NCBI GenBank assembly: GCA_013399855.1
Contig: VXAY01005812.1
Coordinates: 370,394 to 434,393, forward strand
Direction: 5' to 3'
Length of the DNA stretch: 64,000 nucleotides
Origin: Oxyruncus cristatus
Taxonomy: Eukaryota > Chordata > Aves > Passeriformes > Cotingidae
How positions within the stretch are numbered: the first letter of the stretch is position 1; every line of letters starts with the position of its first letter. Shown here one piece after another: positions 1 to 14,084 of this stretch. The notes beneath the pieces were generated by a model. The model did not search any database, was not told the DNA's origin, and saw nothing but the letters and a program-made list of their open reading frames with translations. Made by a program: the position numbers and the translations under genes.

Positions 1-2444
1 AAGATCCCCTATTTTTTCTTACAGTGAGGAAGAGTTTTGGGGTTGGAGGGAGATGGTGGCGTGGCTCTGTAAGCATCCCTATTAATGAGCTGTGTGTGCC
101 AGCAAGAAATAGCTCACACTTTGGACTTTGGTCCCTGATGAATTTTCAGTATTTTCTGAATGTCCATAACAGACAATTCATGCTTTTATGGTGATGTAGG
201 AGCTGAGACCTTCTCAATGTCTCCTGAGCCTCATGTCCCTGACTTCTGCTGTAGTCGCTTTACTGATGCTGCCTGTAGTGGCTGTGCTTGAAGAATGACT
301 GGGTAGTGCTCAGATTTCTTCTGCCCTCATCTCTCCTGACTGAAATGTGTGCCTCAGAGGTCTCTTCTCCTCCTCTACCTTCACAGCTGCCAAAAAGGGT
401 GCCTTTCTTCCCAAAGCAGTAAGAAAAAAATCCTGCCATCTGCCGTGACCCTGCTGCCTTCTAGCTGTGATGCGTTCTGGGTCTTCTCCAACAACTGGAT
501 GGCAGCTGTGCTGGTTGGAAGGATCTGGCCCCAGGTTGCCCTGTGGAGAGGAGCCCTTGTTCTCTGATGTTGCTCAGCTGTTTCTGGACCTCACCCAAAA
601 GCTGGCCTGGTGGGACAGAGGAGAAATGGATGTTGTGCCTGAGTGGCACGATGGTGACACAAGGCTGTGACGCTTGAACTTATGGTAGGAGGCATGTGTT
701 TGGGATCCTGGCTTCCAGTTGGCACGGCTGGCACGGTTTGGTTTATACCTGATGTTCTCCAGTGCTTTTGGAAGGACAAGCAGCAGAGGAAATTGGTGGT
801 TGAATGTGAGAGGGGAGATATAGCATCAAGGGACAGCCTCTGGAGATGGTTAAGACCTCAGTGTAGAGAAGCAGTAGGGAAGTAATAGGAATAGGATGGC
901 ATATAAACACCAGATAAACCTAGACAATAATGTCCAAATGTCCTCAGTGCTTGGCCGTGGGCAGTTGAAAGGCTCACGGTGTGTCCACACCTGCCATGGG
1001 GGGGGTATGGGTGTGAGGGGTGTCCCCACTGCAGAACCCCCGTTACTACTCTGGCAGGTTTTTGCAGGGGTGAGTGCTGAGGCAGACTGGGGAACACTTT
1101 GGGCTTCTGGTTTCAAATCATATATTGTGTTGAGTTAGAGTGTGAACACTGCAGCTGCCTACAGCTGGTCTTGTCCTGTGGGGATCAGTGATGTTGCCCC
1201 AGGTTCCAGCAGTGAAGGAGCTTGCCTAAAGGTAACTTCAGTGTAAATCCCAAATAAGGTTTCTGCTGGTTGCATAGAGGGATCACAGGACTGGATCTCT
1301 GTTATAGCCAAGTCCTGATTATCCTCTTTCCTACACTCCTGCGACTCCACCGACTTCAGCAGAGCCATTCCTGGAGCTCCTGTGTGAGACTGAAAGGAGA
1401 TTAAGTGCCCAGCAGTGCCTCTCATTCCTCCTGTGTCTTGCACCTTTGTTCAGACCTTGCATTTCAAACCATTTTAGCCGGTGGGAGGTAAATCAAAGCT
1501 GTTAGGTTTGAGCCGGTGACAATGGCCTGGTGCTGTGTGGTGTGCCCAGCCCCTTGTCTTTGTGCAACGTTTGTGATTCTTGCCTTTATTTCATTTGCTT
1601 CTGCATCTGCATTTGTAACCGTTTTTTTCAAGTGAAGTTTCTGACTGGTGACTCATTAGGAGTAAATAGGCAAAAGGATATTGACTTTACACCTACTAAT
1701 TTGGGGGTGCTAACAAGCACATGTAAAAGCTCTGTAGTCACCGGGTAAATTGTCCCACCTGGGGGGACTGGAGGAAGGGAGATAAAAGCATTGCAAAGAA
1801 ACAGCACTTTTGTTTCTAACCACTAGCCATGTCTGTTCGTGCAGCCATGTGGGGTTGGGGTGAATGTTTGATGGTCACCATTGCTGTAATCTGTTCTGAG
1901 CTTTGCCAGGATTTTTCAGCACTCGAACTATTAGACCTGTGCGGGCACAAGAAGTAGCTAAGATCCTAAGATGCTAAATATGTTCACTCAGAAATGAGCT
2001 GGCCTTTACATGGGCTGGTGGGACAAACCCTCCTTCCCGTGGCACATGTGAGTGCAGGGCAGTGGAGGAGTCAGGATGTTGGTGCTGCTCATCTGCTGTG
2101 CGTGAAGGGGAGTTAGAAACAGAGTGGCTTGCACATGGATTGCATATGTACTGAGAGCAGCAAACATCAGCAGTGTGGGATGCCCATTAGGTAAACAAGT
2201 CTCCCTGTGGCTGCAGGGGCAGCAGAGGCTCATGGTCCTGGCTGTGGGCAGCTCACCCTGCTGAGGTCAGTGCCCAGTGGTGCTGGGGCCCAAGTCAGCT
2301 GCAGATGTGTCTGTCCCTCTCCAGCCACATCTGTGACACAGTAACCACAACCCCGAGGTGGGCTCTCATTGAGACAGTGGCTGTCTCAGAAAGCCCCCCT
2401 GTTGCAGGGGAGCTGGAGCACAGCTAAGGAGTGATAGTGTCTAG

Positions 2445-2530
2445 CCCTGATGGTCCTGCTTGGAGCACAGGGTTGAGCTGGGTGACCTCTGAAGAGCCTT
2501 CTCAGCCTGAATTGTTTTGTGATGTGGTGA
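2445..2530 (+). mobile_element. CR1 LINE 3' end, old fragment
   Basis: The stretch has the sense-strand CR1 3' end layout: TGGTCCTGCTTGGAG, then GGGTTGAGCTGGGTGACCTC, then a decayed ATTGTTTTGTGATG terminal repeat. It is short and diverged. Confidence 0.65.
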
Positions 2531-5284
2531 GTGTCAGAACAGAACTGGAAGGTAAAGCCATCAGTGGTCTGTTGCTCTGAATGCAGTGGTCCTCCTTTGG
2601 ATGCATTCAGTGGGACTCTTAGGAAGTGGCTTTTGTGGTTTGTCCCCTTTGTGTTTTTTTGAATTAATATTTTTGAGAATTTTTCTTATTTAAAAAATTG
2701 GATGTAGGCAAAGTTTTGCATTCTGCCCCTTTAGTCCTTCTGCCGTTTCCCTCAGCTTGGGGTGACCCACTTACATGGTAAGGATGATACCCTCTGCATA
2801 CGGGTGTATAAACTGTAGTTTGTCTTAAAAGGAGCGTGCTGGGGAGTGGAGAAGCATACTGTGTGATAACCAGCTATCATCTCTACTCCTTTCTGCACAT
2901 GAATCCAGGTTGTTGTGTACTTTGAATGCAAAGAAGCAGTCACCAGTCTGGCTGCATCTGGTGTCAGGCTCCCTCTTAGCAGCTCTCACTCTGTGGCTGT
3001 GCCTTCAGCCTCACTCCTCCTCCTCCTTGGTGCCTGACCTGGCTGTAGCCAATATCTGTCTCTCAGCAGGAGGAATGTGAGGAAATGCAGCAAACTTCAG
3101 CTCCTGGGGCTAAATTGTTGTGCTCTCTAACAGTGAACTGTGTTGAACTAATTGACAACCAGCTTTAAATGTACCCCAATCAAGCAAATGCACTGATTTA
3201 TTTTTTCCTCTCTTACCGAGCACTAAGCGGCTTCCAGCTTGGTTTCCTCCCCAAGAAGTGGATAACTCATCTATTGTGTAGTAAAACTGATGGGCAGTGT
3301 TGACCTCTATACAATCCTTTCAGTATGCTGAGGGAGGAAGGAGTTTCTTATGCTTCTGTGAATGTTTGACCACTTAAAAAAAGCAAAACAAAAAAAAGCC
3401 CAACCCAAAACCGCACACAACAACAAAAGGTGATCCATTTTCTCTGGATGTCTTTGAAAGAAGCTTAGTTTAGAGACAGACTGGAGAGAAAGGCTATTGA
3501 TTTTGTTTGACCTCCAGAGAGACTGCGGTCAGTATATTTTCCCTGTTGGAAGTGGTTCAGGGCTCTGAATTTCCATGTCAGCGTTTGTATCCTGAAGCGC
3601 ACTGGAGCTTTTGCTGCTTCTTCAATAAATAGCAAGCTGTAGGGAAAGGTAATGCTGGTGTAGACTTATTTCCCTCTGGATCTGCCCTTCCTTTCTTTTT
3701 CTTTCCTATGTAGCTTGCTCGTGTTGCTGATGAAGCACTTACAGTCCTTTTCACTAAAAGCTGTGAAGGTTTGTGGCTTAAGCTGAGACTACAAACAATA
3801 GTTTTGTAATCTCTGTCTTGCTTTCTCCAGGGCTAAGCCAGGTCCTTTCCTAACCTCTTGCCTGCACCAGCAAGAAGTGAGATGCCTTCTTTTACAGAGT
3901 AATAAAGCCTCTAAAAACTGTCATCCTCTCCCCTATCCTGATTATTCCCAACCTTCCCATAGGAAAACCTTCCTGATTTTCACTTAGTCTCCTGCAGTGA
4001 AACAGAATATTCTGTTTGGGGACTGTGATGGTATTAAAAACGCTCTGCTCAGTACAAGTCTGCATAGTTTTGTAGATGTTCTTGTAAAATGGCTCATGAA
4101 AACATATGCCCTTTCTCTGGCAGTCGCCTACCAAAGGATGGCTTGCAGGGATGGAAATACCTGTAGGATATGTTGATTGTCAGGCCTCAGAGTTCTTGGA
4201 GCTCCTGGGAGCAGCAGTGCCAACCAGCATCTCTCCAGGCCGAGGTGTCAACTGTGTTATCTCCTCCTAATTTAACAATAGTGCTTCACACAGCATGTTT
4301 TTGGGTTTTGGGTTGTGTGCTTCCGCCTGCTTGGCCACAAGTTCAACACAGCCAGTTTGCTGCTGTCAGCACATCAAAGGGCAGCCTGAAAAACCTGCCA
4401 CAGCATAATCAGGTCATAGGTAGAGTTGCTGGTGTTTGGATACCAGCTGCTGAGCTCCCCTGTGGTCTTTGCCTCATGAGCTTAATTTCTAACCCACAAG
4501 GACAGACATTTCTCTTGGTCCTAATTCCCTCTCTAGAGAAAGGGTTGGTCTTCTTGCCACTACCTCTAGCTGTGTTCTGGGTCAGGGTGGAGGCTGCTGA
4601 CAATTCCACAGCATCAGTTTCTAACTCAGGCACTTCATTTCCCAAAGAGCAACAGCCCAGTGCATGCCTAAAAAACGATGAATGGTGGAGGATCTATTTG
4701 TGCAGCCTGTGCCAAGCCGAGACTGCAGCCTGTATTGCATGTGTAACTCTACTGACTCCCCAGAGCAGGACTTTAAGGGTTCTCCAGAATCCTTTTTGCT
4801 GTCTTCAGCCCAAACCTTCTCCCGACATCTGAATTACATTAACCCTTTGTAAATGGCTCAGCAATCACCTCCTGGCCAAGAGTCACCTTTGGGAGAGGGG
4901 AGAAAGAGAGAGCTGTAACTGTTAAGCCGCCGCACAAATATGAAGAAAAGGTGCTGATGGAGGGAGCTTGTGAGAGGGGATGGACATGCTCCCAGTGATC
5001 CCCCAGCCTGAGGCAGGATGTGAGCCCGAAGCTGCCCCATGCTGCCCAGCAGTGTTCACGCTGCATCTCCCCACTGGAAGAGCTGGGGGAGGTGTGTTCC
5101 ACAGGTGCTGCCACTGGCCTGTCTGGCCATGCTGGGTGCTCATGTCTGTCCTGGGTACCGCTGCTGCTGATTATCCCTTGGCCACAGTTCCCCAGGCTTG
5201 CGTAGCAAGTGATGTCACCCTGTTTGCACTAGGCCAGTGGGTAGGACAGGGCAATGCGGAGGGGCTGCCGTGTGGTCTGGGATG

Positions 5285-5410
5285 ATGTAGTAATTTTTAT
5301 TGCTAAATTAATGCAATAATTAATTTAAATATTGTATTTGTAATTATTACTTATAATAATAATTACTAATAAACAGAGTCGTTATTATTGAAGTAATACA
5401 ACAATATTCA
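5285..5410. repeat. AT-rich low-complexity patch
   Basis: About 125 bases are dominated by TAAT/ATTA runs between normal-composition flanks. It may be a decayed simple repeat. Confidence 0.6.
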
Positions 5411-5698
5411 TCAACCCACTGCTTGCCTTGGGAGTGAGTAGTCCTGGGCTTGCGGTCTGAGCACAGAATGGGCTATTTAGGTGTTACCCACCTCAAGGTT
5501 TTGAAGCTTTGTTAATTAGTAAGCAGAAAGTTTTGCCAGAGCCCTAAGCAGCAGGTCATGGGCATGTTGTTGGAAGTGTAGGTAATCCCAGGGAAAGCAG
5601 CAATGCTCTATGTTACAGAATTGCAGTGGCTTCCATAAGGTGGTCAGCAAGACAGTGTGATGATGGACCAGGAATACGACAGTTTCTTCTTAATGAAC

Positions 5699-5724
5699 AA
5701 CAGCAAAACCTAACAGCAAAACCT
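5699..5724. repeat. 13-base perfect tandem duplication
   Basis: AACAGCAAAACCT occurs twice in a row. Confidence 0.85.
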
Positions 5725-5854
5725 AAGAGCATGTAGAGAAGCAAAGATGTCCTTGTGTTTTAAGTGCCTGTAATTTGTTTCTCAGAGCTGGGTACCAGAA
5801 TATCGCTTTGATTCTCAAAGGTAATGGCACCTCTTAATTAGCTGGAGAAACACA

Positions 5855-5873
5855 CCCCCCCCCCCCCCCCCCC
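5855..5873. repeat. Poly(C) run of 19
   Basis: An uninterrupted run of 19 C follows CACA. Its exact length is liable to sequencing error. Confidence 0.9.
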
Positions 5874-5940
5874 AAAGCCTGAGATCTTGCTATATAAATT
5901 ATAATTAACCCCTTGGCACTGGAAGCTGAGATTTCCTGCC

Positions 5941-6340
5941 CCCGAGCTCAAATGCAGAACGCATTAGCAGCACTTAACGTGAGACACTGTCGGCGCAGCC
6001 GAGGGGTCAGCCCGACCCCTCAGCGCGGGGGAGCACGGCCGGGAAGCCGTGGGCACCCGAGGGGAAGCACTGCATACACCTGCTTTTGTTTCAGAGCTGC
6101 AAATGCCCCGGCTGGAAGGACAACACGGAAGAAGCCAAAGCGAAGCCCGGCGGGGCGGTGGGAGCCAGGAGGGGCGGCTGCCCGGGGAGGGTTGCGGGGG
6201 CCGCCATGGCCGGGTGCCTCGCCGTGAGAGCGGCCGAGCGCCGCCGCCCCACACACCTCCAGCCGCAGCATTGTCTGCCGCCAGACACACTTGGCTGTGC
6301 CTGTTGTGTGCACAGCCCGGCCGGGGCCGGGCCACCCACT
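5941..6340. promoter_or_regulatory. Intragenic CpG island
   Basis: I count about 36 CpG in 400 bases, in a GC-rich stretch that contrasts with CpG-poor flanks. The observed/expected ratio is roughly 0.8 by my estimate. It lies about 10.6 kb before the FGF18 107-base exon. It contains a pyrimidine tract and CAG ending at 6093, and a full GCCGCCATGG start context at 6200-6209. It could be an alternative promoter, a separate transcript's first exon or an unmethylated enhancer. I see no recognisable protein. Confidence 0.6.
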
Positions 6341-6599
6341 GCTGTCATTCACCAGCATCCTGCTTTTTTGTCTCCTTTTCATCGTGCCTGTTGGGGGATG
6401 AGCGGTAACTCCTCACACCGGAGGTGACCTGTGGAGAAGCGCCAGGTTGGGCAGCTGGCGATGGGGAGGGGGTGGCCTGGCTGGGCTGGGGGGGCTGGGG
6501 CTGCCCTGCACCTGGAATGCTTCCCTTCCCGCTCCCTTCATCCGCATCATCACCTTGGAGGAGGGCCAGGCCTGGTGGGCACCTGGAAAGCTATCTGCT

Positions 6600-6680
6600 T
6601 TCATGGAATCACGGAAAGGTTTGGTTTGAAAGGGATCTTAAAGACCAGCTAGCTCCCCACCAGGAGCTTGCACAGAAGCT
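6600..6680 (-). mobile_element. CR1 LINE 3' end, short fragment
   Basis: It reads TCATGGAATCACGGAAAGGT, then a GGTTTGAAAGGGATCTTAAA motif, the reverse complement of a CR1 3' terminus. It directly abuts the CpG-rich region. Confidence 0.7.
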
Positions 6681-9600
6681 CTTTAGCTCATGTTAGCTGG
6701 TTCCTTTGCTCCTTTGGGGTCTTGGATGGAGAAAGCGGCTCTCTGCTGGCATAGGTCAGTCTGCAGCTTTTTGCCAGGCTATAAAGCCCTTGGAGCAGGT
6801 ATTGTTGGCCAAGGGCTGCATCTTGCCCCTCAGGCCATATGGTGTGTCCTTGGGCTCCTCTGTGCTGGTGGCTCTGGGTCATACCACTGAGCTCACGTGG
6901 TGGCAGCAAGTGGGGGGTGACTTGGCCACCTTGGCAGAGGTGTAAGGTGGCTTCTTCCCCCTGTGACAAAAGTGAGGGGCAGCCCTGCTCCTCGGGCTTG
7001 GATGTGGCCATCATGACTGCCTGCAAATATTTCAGGTCTGCTGTGTAGAAAGAGTGGTGGCAAATTCCTTTCTCCTATGCACTCCAGAAGTTGTGGAAGG
7101 AGAGATAAAAAGAGGAGAGTAAGAAGGTGTACCAGTGGGGAGGAGGGATGTGCTTGCTGGCATGGGCTAGCAAGTGTTGGAAGGAAGATTTCTGCTTTGG
7201 GTTTTGTCCTTTGTCTCTATGTCTGAAGGTTTTTAGAATGAATTACGTGCCGATTACAGCGCTAATCAAAGTGTCCTCCAAGCTCAACAAGCTCTGTTGA
7301 TCCCTGTTTGGATAGGTTTGGGCTGGACACCTGCAGCAGTGGTGTCCCCTGCCAGGGCATCCGCCATCTCAAGGGGACATCCCACCCTTCAGGTGGGGAG
7401 AGGAGGGCAGGATGCTCCAGTGCAGTGAGGAAAGAAAGGGCTGAGAAAATTTTGGATGGAAACATGGGACTGAGTCTGAGCTTTAAAGGTGACCCGAGTC
7501 TCCAGATGAACTGAGATAAATAACAAATCATGTAATCATACAGATTTTATGCTCTCAATGCTGATTCTTTAAACTTAGAATATCCCAAGAATGAGCTATT
7601 GGAGATATTACCTCTTTTCTTTGCTACTCTTGTTTATAATGCCACAGATGAGGGCTGGCTTAGTTCTGTACTTGATTTAATTTTTATATTAAGATTAACA
7701 TGGGATCTGCTTTTCTTAATCCAAACACTTATGGGTTGAATGCAGAATTATATTTGAGATTTTTAAAGTACCTTTATTAAAACATAAAACTAATTTTACG
7801 GGTCTGACAGGTCTTATTTAAATACCCAGTGCCAGATGCCTTTTGTCCCAAATGACTCTAGAAAAGAAAAAAAAAGACTTTTAAAATTTCTCATGCAATT
7901 AAAATGCAGTAAAAGGCAAGTAAATAGTCTTACATATGCTGAGGACCAGGGGTAACAGTTTAAGAAAAGTCCCATGATAAATGTGTTTCCAAAAATAAGT
8001 ATGTGAAACCAGAGGTGCTAAAGGGAGAGTTAATGTGATACCTGATTTTTGTTGGTTGCTGCATTGTTTCTGTTGCTGCTGCTCTGAGAATAGTTGCAGG
8101 AATTGTGCTATGTCTGTAGGGAGAGACTTTTTAAAAGTCTCCCTGGTGCACAGGACCCTTCTCCAAGGTCCTTCACCTGAGGGACTCTTTTGGGTGCAGC
8201 TGTTTCCAGGTGTGCATCCCCAGGTGCTGTAGAGGGTCAGTTCTTGTCCACCTCCTTTAAAACTTACCCAAAAATAGTCATACTCTCATGTACTCTTACC
8301 TAAGAGTGATGATTTTCTGTACTTCATTTAGTAATACTTTAATTATTTGGGAAAAGGGAGCTTCAGCAGCACAAGCATTAAGAAGTCAGATATCTTTGAA
8401 ACTGTGTTTGTGACCATTTCTAAGAGCAAACCCTGCTTAAAATCTTAAAACACGGAGGAATTTTCCCCATGTGCCAGAACATTTTCTTCTCTTGGGTTGC
8501 ACTGCTGCCTCTGCTCCTCTGGGTTCCAGAGCCACAAGTATCCCACTGAAAACACCAGAGCATCCTGCAACTTTATTTTCAGCATGTTTTTTACTTGCTG
8601 GAAGGAGGGAAGGTTACAATGAGCCCCTTTGAGAAAATGCGTGAACATGCTTAGGTACTGATCCATAAAATTAATTATCCTAATTTCAGCTTTTACTGGC
8701 ACAGAATAAGAACCCTGCTCAGTAGAACTTAACATCCTTGTGTATCAAGCACCTTTGATAATCTTAATTCAACTAACACTGCAAATGCTTTACGTATTTC
8801 TCCCGATTAGCCCCGTTTTGGAGCACTCATAAATACAACAGTGGAACCTGGATGGAGTGTGTGAAACCATCCCGGGGTTGGCATACCAGAGAGATTTATG
8901 TGTTTGGGACTCCTTGGTAAGAGGATATGGTGGTGCTAACATCAGACCTCCTTCATGGCTGAGGATGAGCAGCCAACCCTCAGCTTGCCTCAGGGAGGTG
9001 GGTGAGCACTGCAGGGTACATGTGGTCTGTCCTGTGCTCCTGGCCACAAGTAGAGCAGCTTTGGAGAAACAAGAGTACATGGGGTTCCTGTAGTTGTCAT
9101 TCTCTGCTTATTGTTATTTTTGTGTACATCAGTGTTTTTATTGGGTTCAGCTGAGACTGGGAACAAGAGAGTCAAAATAACTTCATCAGGATTTGTTCTT
9201 GTGGTAATTCTAACCCTCTGTGGGGATGGGAAAGGTTCATGCTCTTTCCAGACCTGAGAGACTCCAGTGCTTTGGATGCCTTTCAACGAAGTGCTCAGGG
9301 CCAGGTTCTGAGGTCGTTGTCTGTTGGGCTTGACTGTGTCAGTAGGAGTTTATTCAAATGAGAATGATCAAAGACATCAGGGTTTGGCCCTTTGCTTTTC
9401 ATTTTAGGTGCTTTTTCAAGCATAACAGAGCTTCTGAGCTTTTTTGAGGCTCATCCTTCACTAATTCCAGACTCAAAGCCTGGCGACTTGTCAAGCAGTT
9501 TTCCTGCCTATGTAGAAATACTGTCCACTTGAGCTGTGTTTGGAGGCAGCAAGACACCCTAGTGAGATAGAGGAATTTCTGTGCTAACATTTTGAACGTT

Positions 9601-9999
9601 TCTCTTTCCAGGCTTACTTCTTAGTCATGGCGAGTTTGCAGGTGGCAAAGTTCAGGGCAGAATTTGTTCACTGCTGTTCCTACCCAGGCATTTTAAAGCA
9701 CACAGTCTATCCACCTCCACTTTTACTGAGTCTTGTCTAAATAAGCTTATTCACCATCATTGAAGCAACTGCCAAAATATTTTTAGTGTCTCTTATGGTG
9801 AATTATGTATAAAACATCTGCAAGAGGCCAAGTCTGATTTCTCACTACTTAATTCTGTTTTCTTAGATCTACAAATGGGTGTAAATGGCTCCATGTCAGA
9901 ATAACAGTATTTTACGTTCATTTTTCGTGTGGGTGAACGATGACCAACCTGTGGGTAGTGCAGGCTTGGGCCAGTAATATGGTACTTAGAGCTAAGATT

Positions 10000-10068
10000 T
10001 TTGTTGTTGTTTTTGTTTTTGGGGTTTTTTTGTTCGTTTGTTTGTAGGGTTTTTGTTTTGGTTTTTCA
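10000..10068. repeat. T/G-rich low-complexity tract
   Basis: The tract consists of runs of T broken by single or double G (GTTGTTTTTG type units). There is no coding or element signature. Confidence 0.7.
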
Positions 10069-10562
10069 TAGATTCAGGGATTTATTAAAGTTTTATGTAA
10101 GTTGGACAAAAATCTCTAAGACCTACCTTTGTATTTATTCTGGTCTTACATCAGCTAAACTGTCAAACAATTTTCATATATATGGACTAATAAAAGACTC
10201 AGATCAGCACATTTTCATTAAGCTTCTCCCAAGATGTGGTGAATAACAGTGAGTTTGTAGGGACTGTGTCTGGAAGCTTTGTCATCCTCTAGGAGCCTGG
10301 GCAGTTCAGTGAAGAGGACTTCTTTGGTTTAGAATCTCCTTTGTACCTTGATATTGCCATTCTGTCATAAACAAGATACTTCCTACAGGGTGGGGAGGCA
10401 GAACCTCCCCAAGATGGTCCCTGAGATGCTTGGGGAACACCAGCAGCTCAGCATAGTTCCCTGGGCATGACTTGTTAGCTACTGCTGAACTGGTACAGGA
10501 ATTTTTTGGGTGGGCACATCCCTCTAGGTAAGACTCTGTAATGTTCAAGGCTGGGTTGGGTG

Positions 10563-10682
10563 GCACACTGAGCAACCTGATCTAGTGGAAGGTGTCCCTG
10601 CCCGTGGTAGAGTTGTTGGAACTGGCTGAGCTTTGAAGTCCCTTCCAATCCAAACCATCCTATGATTCCATGTTTCTGTGAA
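10563..10682 (+). mobile_element. CR1 LINE 3' end
   Basis: It matches the CR1 sense 3' terminus in order: AACCTGATCTAGTGGAAGGT, GTCCCTGCCC, CTTTGAAGTCCCTTCCAATC, AAACCATCCTATGATTCCAT. The terminal ATTCTGTG-type repeat is decayed. Confidence 0.85.
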
Positions 10683-13600
10683 TGGCTTAAACAGTGGAGA
10701 TTTCACTAGTGTGTGAGTGATACTTTATGAGCCGAACATCTCAGGCTCCGTGGGGTTAACTGAAGCACGGTGTGTCACGCTGCACATCTGTCCTGGGCTG
10801 GGCACTCAGGCTGATGTGGTTGGCACCGACATGGGTATTTCTGTGTGTCTTGGTCCTGTGTCCTGTAGACATGCCCAGGGAGTGCCGAGGGATAGCTCAG
10901 TACACTGGAAGTGGGACAGGAGCCTTCTTGATGTTGGGTGATTGTTTGTGGATGGGGGTGCCTGAAACCATCTCCCAGAGACCGAAGCTCTTATCAGTTC
11001 ATGAGGAGGTGAAACCCAGATGAAGGTGTCCCAGAAGGTGTTCCCAGGAAGGGAAACGTGAGTCCTTGTGCTGTTATCCATCACGCTGAGCCCTTGGGGC
11101 AGTGGCAGAAGGGCAGGGTGAGCGGACAGCTCCCTGGGCTGGGGAGGGGGGAGCTCTCACCAAAGCTGCTCTCCCCGTGTGTTCCACCCTGCAGGCAGTG
11201 GCAGAGGTTGGACCCTGAAGCCATGCAGGGGTATTTATCAGCACTCGGCACTTCCGATGTGTGTGAAGTCCTTTGTGTGGAAGTATTTACAGGATCAGGT
11301 TGCTGCTGTGTAAGTGCCTTTGAGGTCTTTGCTGCATTATAGATTTTCTTCTGATGTCTGCCATGCAAATATTTAACCTGACTAGTTCCTGAGAGCTACC
11401 GAGGCTGTTCTGCAGGTTGCAGGTTGTCTCTGCAGCCTGTCATTTGTTCACACAGAGCCCTTGGTCCTGCTCCCCTTCCCACCCCATGATGGGGCAGAAA
11501 GATGTGCCTGGAGATTTGGCACTTGGTGTTGATGCTCTGAGGGGCCTCACACACTCCACACACTCCAGATTGTCTTTGTCCCTCACTGCAACAGTTAGTG
11601 AGGGACAGATATAGTGTTTTAAAGAAAACCTCATTTAGAGGTTTTTTCTAGGCATTTTTAAAAGCCCGGGCCAGGAGTGGGAGTGCTGCTCCCCAGGCAG
11701 ACCCTGCTCTGACACGGAGCCCTTTCCTGGCTCGTGCGAAGTGGTGGCTTAAAAAAGAAAATTACTGGAGCCTAGGTCTTGGAGCTGCTCTTACTGCTCC
11801 TCCCCACCAACATCCCTTTTAATAATTTGACATACATATGCTGTGCTCGCTCAGGACAGACGCGATGAGCTCATTGCAGTGGTATGTGGGTCAGAGCTCT
11901 GCCCTCCTGAGCACCAGCCTCGTTGATTGGGGTGGTTACTCCTGATTTGCAGCACCTGAATTTTTGAGAAGGGAGTTGGGTTCTATGGTTTATAAATATT
12001 AAACACCTTACAGTTTGCAGGACTATGCAAGTGTGCAAACAAAACTTAGGGATGCAGCCTAGATTCCCTCACTGATCCATAGCCTGTGGGCTTCATTAGA
12101 CCCTCCAGACTTTACCTAATTTTGGCGTTATTCCCCCATCATTACATCATGAATGTGGAGGCAGGGTCATTCTCTCCTATGTTGTGGTCATGTAAGGGAT
12201 TCACGTGGTTTTAGTAGCGGGTAGGCAGTGTTTGAACAGGTTTCAGCTATTTTAGGCGCCCTTGCCTGTGCTGGGAGTCACACGAGAAGATTCAGTCTTA
12301 CCAGAGAGTGGATTTTGCTCTCCCATCAGATGCAATATATACACTATGAACTATGAAAACGTGCTTTGTCTTGGTTTGTAGCACCAGAGTAACAAAATGG
12401 GAAAGCTGCTCTCTATCCCAGATGCTCTGCTCCCAGCCTCACGGTATCAGTCCATCCTTCCTCTTCATTCACTGGAAATGGTTCCAAGTCTAAGAATGGT
12501 TTCCCTGACTTTGTTTCATTAAAAGAAGTGCAACTAAAGCGACAGAATCTTGGTGCCCTGTGAGAGCCTTTTGCTCTGGAAATCTGTTTTAGCTGGCTGC
12601 CTTCAGGGTGCCTGTGAGCAGTGTAAGTGTCTGTAGTTCCTTCTCTCTATGGCTCCTTTTGCAAGGTTTTTACCTGCGAAAAAAAGAAAAAAAGGCAACA
12701 GTGGATAAACTCAAAGTATCCAGTCCTTCTACACCCTCCTTGTGTTTTCCCCTTTCTCTCTTTATTTATCTGAAACTGAGGATTTTGTGACAGGTACATG
12801 TAAACCTTACACTTCTCAGGTGTCCTCTTTCTCCTCTCTTTCCCTGCACTTTTCTGGCTCCTGTCCTCCCACTCCCAGGAAATATTTGAAAGATAATTTG
12901 GCATATTTTCTGCCACCTTCACCTATCTCCCTGACTTCATGTTTTCTTAGCTGGAAGATAGCTTTTCGACATATATATGTAATCCTTTTCACCTAGACTT
13001 GTGAGGAATTCCAGTCTCTTCCAGTGGGAGTTTTCAGGAAGGTTTAGGTTAAATGGGCCAATAAGGCAAAAGCATGTAGCAAGAGATCTCACCCTCTAAA
13101 GACATCTTTTCTCTCCTTTTTTTTTTTCCCCCCTTGGAAAATATATCATAATATCTAGCTGTCAAAGAATTTAAACAATAATACCTGGTCTGAAGATTGG
13201 AGTATAGGGCCTTTGAAAATAAAGATTGTAATCTCTGTACAGTGTATCCAGGGATGGATGGAGCTGGAATTCAGGTGTGCTGAGCAGCAGAGTCCTATGG
13301 GGATATTGCTCCAGCATGGTGGGACTCATTTTACCTGAGCTCTCTGTGGAAATTCTCTTGGATTTTCCCTGTTGCTTTCATTGTGGCCATGGCGTCTTTA
13401 TCATGGAGACACATGAATTAATCTAAAATGTGTTGGTGGTGACTGAGCTTTTCTGCTGCTGCCTGTGAGTGGGGTGGGAGACATCAGCAACCCTCGTGCT
13501 GGGGCAGCCTCCACCCCCCAGGAAATCTTGTTGCAGCATTCAGGGCTGGGATTCATCCCAGCTGATTTTAGATGTGTTGTTCAAGGTCCCTGTCCCTGCT

Positions 13601-14084
13601 TCTCAGAGAATTTAGGGCGACGCCTGTTGTACAAAGAGGCATCAGCTGTGATGGATGCTGCAGACTGGAAGCCAACTGGGTTATAACCCACCCTAAAGCC
13701 TCACTGGTCTCCCGTGTAGGAAAGGCACTCAGGGATCCCTAAAGACAAGAAGATGTTTCCAACATTGTAAGACTCAGATTTTTCAGAGTTATGTACCTCT
13801 GAGTGGCCTTGGCCTGTACTGGGGCAGCTCAGGTCACAGCGGGGATCAGACATCATCTGCTGAACCTCCTTCCCTGTGCTCCCCACTCCTGGACATTGGG
13901 TGCAGGATGATCTCTGGGGGTTGCAGGCCCCTTGGGGCGCTGGGCTGTGGATGCTGGTGTGTTTGCTAGCACGGGTGTCTCACTGGATGCTGCGTATCCA
14001 CTGCTGCTCGGTCTGGGCTGTGCCACCAGCCTGGGGGGGATCTCAGCACTGCGGTAACCTTTGCGGCCCACGGGAAAGGTGACT

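Noticed and set aside
4170..4832. 220-codon + strand open frame
   Set aside because: The composition is Ser/Leu/Pro/Cys-rich without domain, signal or splice context. It sits in an FGF18 intron and most likely is a chance frame.
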